Source: Enoplolaimus lenunculus (taxonomy: Eukaryota; Nematoda; Enoplea; Enoplida; Thoracostomopsidae). Taken from it: a DNA stretch of 64,000 nt. Position numbers and translations under genes: made by a program. Position 1 is the stretch's first letter. Every line of letters begins with the position of its first letter. The notes beneath the pieces were generated by a model. It did no database searches. It had not been told where the DNA came from and saw only the letters and a program-made list of their open reading frames with translations. The stretch is taken from contig JASANG010000959.1 of the NCBI GenBank assembly GCA_030248215.1, positions 124,001 to 188,000 of the forward strand, written 5' to 3'. Below, piece after piece: positions 62,301 to 64,000 of the stretch.

Positions 62301-63060
62301 ACTAAATGGTAACTTGGTTTATTTCAGAACTAGACGTATGGCTGTTGATAACGGCATTCCTCTGATAACTGATGTTAAAAGCGCAAAGCTGCTTATTAAG
62401 GTACACGAATTAGTTTCCAAATGTTGTGTTAGGAAACCTGCAATAATTATCTGGAGTTTGCCTAAACTGTTTGCGAATTGGCGGAAGGCACTGTAAACCC
62501 GCCCCATAACCTTGTAGCAGGTGGAATGTATGGAGGGAAGAAAATAGGTTTTGTACTTTTATCTATTTCTGCACATTGCATCCATGCTAAACACGTATAT
62601 GCCATATGTTAACACCAAAATTTTTTTTACTGCTACGGTGTAGGGTCTACAATTCATGCAAGTGCAAATTTTAATTGTGAGCAGTAAAATGGACCGTTTC
62701 TGAAGTTCTCGTTTGTTTGACTACTCTAATTGTGGTGCATTACATTCTGAAATATTGGCGAACTTTCTTCTCTAATATACAGATGCTGATTCATCACATT
62801 TAATGTTTCAGGCCCTCAAGCTTGTTGGAAGATGTCCTCAGTTAAAACCGCAAGTCGATTGTATTAATTCAGCACGAATTGTGCGTCTTCCCGGTTTAAT
62901 TGATGTCCATGTTCATACAAGATCGCCAGGTGAAGAGCACAAAGAAAACTGGACATCTGTGACACGGGCGGCACTTGCAGGCGGAATTACATTAATTCTT
63001 GCGATGCCTAATACAAAGCCGCCGTTGACAAGTGCCGACACTCTGGAAATGATTGACTCG
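41358..63060 (+). CDS. CAD: CAD, multifunctional pyrimidine biosynthesis protein (5' 30 exons; 3' end outside window)
   Basis: Cytosolic enzyme for the first three steps of UMP synthesis (C. elegans orthologue pyr-1). Exons: 41358-41463, 41840-42013, 42447-42610, 43308-43391, 43561-43717, 45589-45760, 47946-48131, 49006-49110, 49425-49581, 50132-50263, 50442-50562, 50932-51044, 51748-51868, 52151-52251, 52420-52608, 53388-53621, 54111-54248, 54472-54757, 55185-55393, 56315-56413, 56671-56772, 57134-57256, 57399-57581, 58424-58642, 59497-59664, 60080-60271, 60538-60666, 61233-61408, 62328-62400, 62812-63060. They total 4662 nt (1554 codons), stay in frame across every junction, and align collinearly with animal CAD as I know it. 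Start: first ATG after an in-frame stop at 41298-41300, giving [20 protein letters not shown]. All acceptors are AG; donors are GT except intron 9 (GC). The last exon ends at a GT donor, so the gene continues past the window. It looks intact. Confidence 0.97.
42698..42810. mobile_element. Short element with CAGGGAAAACA repeats in CAD intron 3
   Basis: Starts CAGGGTCCCCGCGCGTCAGG, then repeated GTCAGGGAAAACA-type blocks. The CAGGG end is hAT-like. The right end is unclear. Confidence 0.5.
42820..43200. repeat. AT-rich repeat family R (part), CAD intron 3
   Basis: Near-repeating text with TTACAAGCAAT, GTGCGAGGAATCTGAATAAA, TTGTTTACAAACC, AACTATTCACTAGTTAGC and TGCTTAATTGGTTATGCC. The same family occurs in CAD introns 7, 12 and 30. 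Confidence 0.8.
43718..45588 (+). other. CAD intron 5
   Basis: 1.87 kb. Holds a GGGG-rich element at about 43915-44117 (CCTGGGGGGCCCCCAG motifs), related GC-rich text at 44580-44730, and the CCGG-rich MITE at 44785-45190. The acceptor is TTTTTTAAG at 45588. Confidence 0.7.
44785..45190. mobile_element. CCGG-rich palindromic MITE in CAD intron 5
   Basis: Left end CAGGGTGCAACCGGAATTCC and right part AATTCCGGTTCCGGTAAATT. AGCGCCA motifs flank it. Shares the interior ACCTTGACAATCACCGAAAA and CCATCGAAGGTA with the copy at 46619; a short relic (TTCCGCTTCCGGTAAATTG) lies near 42230 in intron 2. Confidence 0.8.
45806..46023. mobile_element. GATAGGT-type MITE in CAD intron 6
   Basis: Left GGCCAGTAATTTCAACTGTG, right ACATACGTTTGAGAATATGGCC, interior ACCTATCGTCAATTGGTGAT. 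A 24-bp block (AATTGGTGATAGGTCCTACG) is doubled near the right end. Relatives at 13680-13902, 31145-31360 and 32395-32727. Confidence 0.78.
46619..46990. mobile_element. CCGG-rich palindromic MITE in CAD intron 6
   Basis: GGTGCAACCGGAATTCCGGT to TAATTACGATTGCAACCGG. Interior ACCACCGAAAATAAACCATC matches the intron 5 copy. Flanking GCGCCAGT/GCGCTAAT agree at 6 of 8. Confidence 0.8.
47371..47852. repeat. Diverged direct repeat (277-bp period) in CAD intron 6
   Basis: CGTTTGGGTTCTCAGTCG at 47371 and CGTTTCGGTTCTCACACG at 47648 start two similar blocks sharing ACGAAATTTTC, AAGAGTCTATAGCA and AACCTAGCATTATT-type text. Confidence 0.8.
48340..48935. repeat. Repeat family R with GGACGG core, CAD intron 7
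   Basis: Two tandem AT-rich monomers (about 190 bp each; TTTATTCAGATTTCTGCACCC and variants), then TTTATCAAAATCGGTTCAGA, CGGACGGATATCC and AAAACGCTTCGCAAGAG. The order is the same as in intron 12. Confidence 0.8.
49582..50131 (+). other. CAD intron 9 with a GC-AG splice pair
   Basis: Exon 9 must end after the CAG of SGSQ at 49581 because exon 10 resumes in phase 0 with GCATTAAAAGCG (ALKALREEG). The intron then begins GCAAGT. No GT donor nearby keeps the frame. GC-AG introns are a known minority class spliced by the major spliceosome and normally have an otherwise good donor, as here (CAG|GCAAGT). Confidence 0.85.
51110..51700. repeat. Repeat family R with GGACGGACAG core, CAD intron 12
   Basis: Tandem AT-rich monomers, then TTGGCTTTCAAACGAAAAAA, TTTATCAAAATCGGTTAAGC, CGGACGGACAGACG and CAAAACGCTTCGCGAAAC. 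It fills most of the 703-bp intron. Confidence 0.82.
53093..53164. mobile_element. Fragment of the same hAT-type MITE in CAD intron 15
   Basis: AGGGATG followed by ATTAATCGGCATCGATAATA and GAGTATCGGCATCGGCACTA matches the left part of the element at 40901. The right end is missing. Confidence 0.8.
55641..55750. repeat. GGATTCG-rich repeat end in CAD intron 19
   Basis: GCAGGGTGGCAACAAAGG followed by GGATTCGGATTCG repeats. A complementary end (CGAATCCGAAC, TTTTCAACCTGCC) lies in intron 24 near 59290-59330. Confidence 0.65.
57719..57801. repeat. About 24-28 bp minisatellite in CAD intron 23
   Basis: Three imperfect units of TTCTACATACCTTGTTTCGACG. It creates a spurious repetitive open frame on the minus strand. 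Confidence 0.75.
57909..58240. mobile_element. Long palindromic MITE in CAD intron 23
   Basis: Left arm TCTACAATTTCAATTAGACC through ATATCAAATTAAATCAGCGA is repeated in inverse on the right (ATTTGATATAATACAAATTA through AATTGAAATTGTAGAC). Arms are about 80 bp. The middle is rich in TACTTAAGTAAATAC-like steps, which continue to about 58390. Confidence 0.8.
58975..59025 (+). repeat. Compound (ATT)n(GTT)n microsatellite
   Basis: Eight ATT units followed by about nine GTT units in CAD intron 24, inside the GGAATCGG-rich repeat. Confidence 0.95.
60080..62400 (+). other. CAD: CAD exons 26-29: MGS-like allosteric domain
   Basis: Exons 26-29 encode the region after [20 protein letters not shown]. 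It matches the methylglyoxal-synthase fold that, in animal CAD, binds UTP (inhibitor) and PRPP (activator). Landmarks are the [10 protein letters not shown] core in exon 27, [20 protein letters not shown] in exon 28 and the [20 protein letters not shown] segment ending in exon 29. Exon 29 is only 73 nt and is recognised by the in-frame junction completing NGYKTRR. Regulation by UTP and PRPP is inferred from the family, not shown by the sequence. Confidence 0.9.
61409..62327 (+). other. CAD intron 28
   Basis: 919 bp. It contains a 119-codon open frame at 61556-61915 that matches nothing I recognise and is probably chance. Confidence 0.65.
62812..63060 (+). other. CAD: CAD exon 30: start of dihydroorotase domain
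   Basis: This exon encodes [20 protein letters not shown] and [20 protein letters not shown], the opening of a type I dihydroorotase. The first two metal-binding histidines, H1504 and H1506 of the HVH motif, and the following arginine R1508 are present. The usual REPG after the motif reads RSPG here. The remaining metal ligands (the bridging Lys, later His residues and Asp) lie in exons beyond the window, so activity cannot be judged. Confidence 0.9.
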
Positions 63061-63269
63061 GTAATGATATGTAATACTGTGGTCGACATGTTGGTTGCAG
63101 GTGTAAACATTTAAATAAATTGGTTGCGTACCGTTAGTGAGAAATATGTAGTGTTCTATATCTACTTTTTGTCCTCGTACAATACTGTTTTTTATTTTAA
63201 TATCTAGTGCACAAGTGACAGTAAACATTATATTTTCACTCACCAGCAATTTGCATAGGAAATAGGAAT

Positions 63270-64000
63270 ATAAACTAGTCGTCTAATATGTAAATTAGTT
63301 ATCATCTAACTATTTATTTATCGGTTTTGGAGGCTTGTAAACACTTTATTCAGAATCCTCGCGCTAAAAAACCCCTCAGTAACCCTAATAATTTGTGAAA
63401 TAATTAAAAAGGCCAATATTTAGTCTTATAAATTAAGCAAATTTGCAAATTAGGTATTAGCTTACCATTCGATTATCAGTTTTGAAGGTTTGCAGACAAT
63501 TTATTCAGATTCCTCCATCCAAAACCCTTTAGTGCTAAAATTAGATTGGTTGTAACCCTAATAATTAGTGAAATATTGTAAAAACGCCTTATTTAGGCTT
63601 ATGAATTATGCTTATGTGCAAATTAGCATGTCCGTTTGTCCGTCTGTCCGTCCGAAAAGAATCTTAGGAACAGCTGAACCGATTTTGATAAACTTTGTTT
63701 TGTTTGAAAGCCAATTATCCTGGGGTGTTAACCTCGCGTTGGGGTTTTAAAATTTTAAGTTGTTTATTAGCTACAGGCTAATTTTTGCACAATTAGTTAA
63801 GCCTAAATTAGGACTTTCCACATTATTTCACTAATTATCACAGTTACAAGCAATCTAACTTCAACATTAAAGGGTTTTTAGGTGCGAGGAATTTGAATAA
63901 ATTGTTTAGAAACCCCGAAAACGGATAACTGAATAGTTAGCTAATAGCTAATTGGCATATTAGCTTAATTCACAAGACAAAATTAAGACTTTAAATATTT
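63270..64000. repeat. Repeat family R, inverted arms around a GTCCGTCTGTCCG core, CAD intron 30
   Basis: AT-rich monomers run toward a core TGTCCGTTTGTCCGTCTGTC at about 63629, then AACCGATTTTGATAAACTTT and AAAGCCAATTATCCTGGGG (complement of intron 12). After that, monomers continue in the opposite orientation to the window end. No exon is visible here. Confidence 0.8.

Noticed and set aside
41358-63060. Possibility that CAD here is a pseudogene
   Set aside because: Thirty consecutive exons join in frame with no stop, with usable splice sites and conserved glutaminase and synthetase motifs.
1-64000. Retroviral, LTR or Polinton-type remains
   Set aside because: No reverse transcriptase, integrase, capsid or polymerase motif and no long terminal repeats were seen; the mobile DNA is short non-autonomous DNA elements and one SINE dimer.

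Overview
The window comes from a eukaryotic nuclear genome, most likely a nematode. Three things point that way. Degenerate (TTAGGC)n arrays, the nematode telomere unit, are scattered throughout. The protein kinase at 30-36 kb belongs to the TTBK/CK1 branch that nematodes have expanded. Introns usually end in TTTCAG or TTTTAG, and the kinase start codon lies 4 nt after such an acceptor, as expected for spliced-leader trans-splicing. The clade within nematodes cannot be settled from this sequence. Genes are sparse, introns are long, and intergenic and intronic DNA is packed with short non-autonomous DNA transposons (MITEs). I saw no LINE reverse transcriptase, no intact transposase, no CRISPR and no virus-derived element.

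Layout. From 1 to about 23.27 kb there is repeat-rich DNA without a recognisable gene; part of it may be introns of the next gene. From 23.28 to 24.62 kb lie the last two exons of an unrecognised protein whose C-terminus is basic and cysteine-rich. From 24.6 to 30.3 kb there is intergenic DNA with MITEs. From 30.34 to 36.47 kb lies a complete seven-exon TTBK-like kinase gene (353 residues). From 36.5 to 41.3 kb there is intergenic DNA with a minisatellite, a dimeric tRNA-derived SINE and a hAT-type MITE. From 41.36 kb to the window end lies CAD, the multifunctional enzyme of pyrimidine synthesis. I could place 30 consecutive in-frame exons (1554 codons) covering glutaminase, carbamoyl-phosphate synthetase, the MGS-type regulatory domain and the start of dihydroorotase. 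The rest of dihydroorotase and all of aspartate transcarbamylase lie beyond the window.

The most unusual signal is a MITE family that explains most of the telomere-like sequence. Eleven copies have inverted ends beginning GGCC and a core of TTAGGC-type repeats, and nine of them are flanked by matching 8-bp target duplications. One copy (28719-29157) has grown a perfect 48-bp tandem array. At least two further TTAGGC-cored units have different inverted ends (10208-10328 and 26861-27029), so telomere-like cores appear to have been captured by more than one element type. Every long intron of the kinase and many CAD introns carry MITEs, and one hAT-type MITE ends 85 bp before the CAD start codon.

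The genes share no obvious pathway. CAD acts in cytosolic pyrimidine synthesis, the kinase is a CK1-superfamily Ser/Thr kinase, and the third gene is unknown. All three genes read on the + strand.
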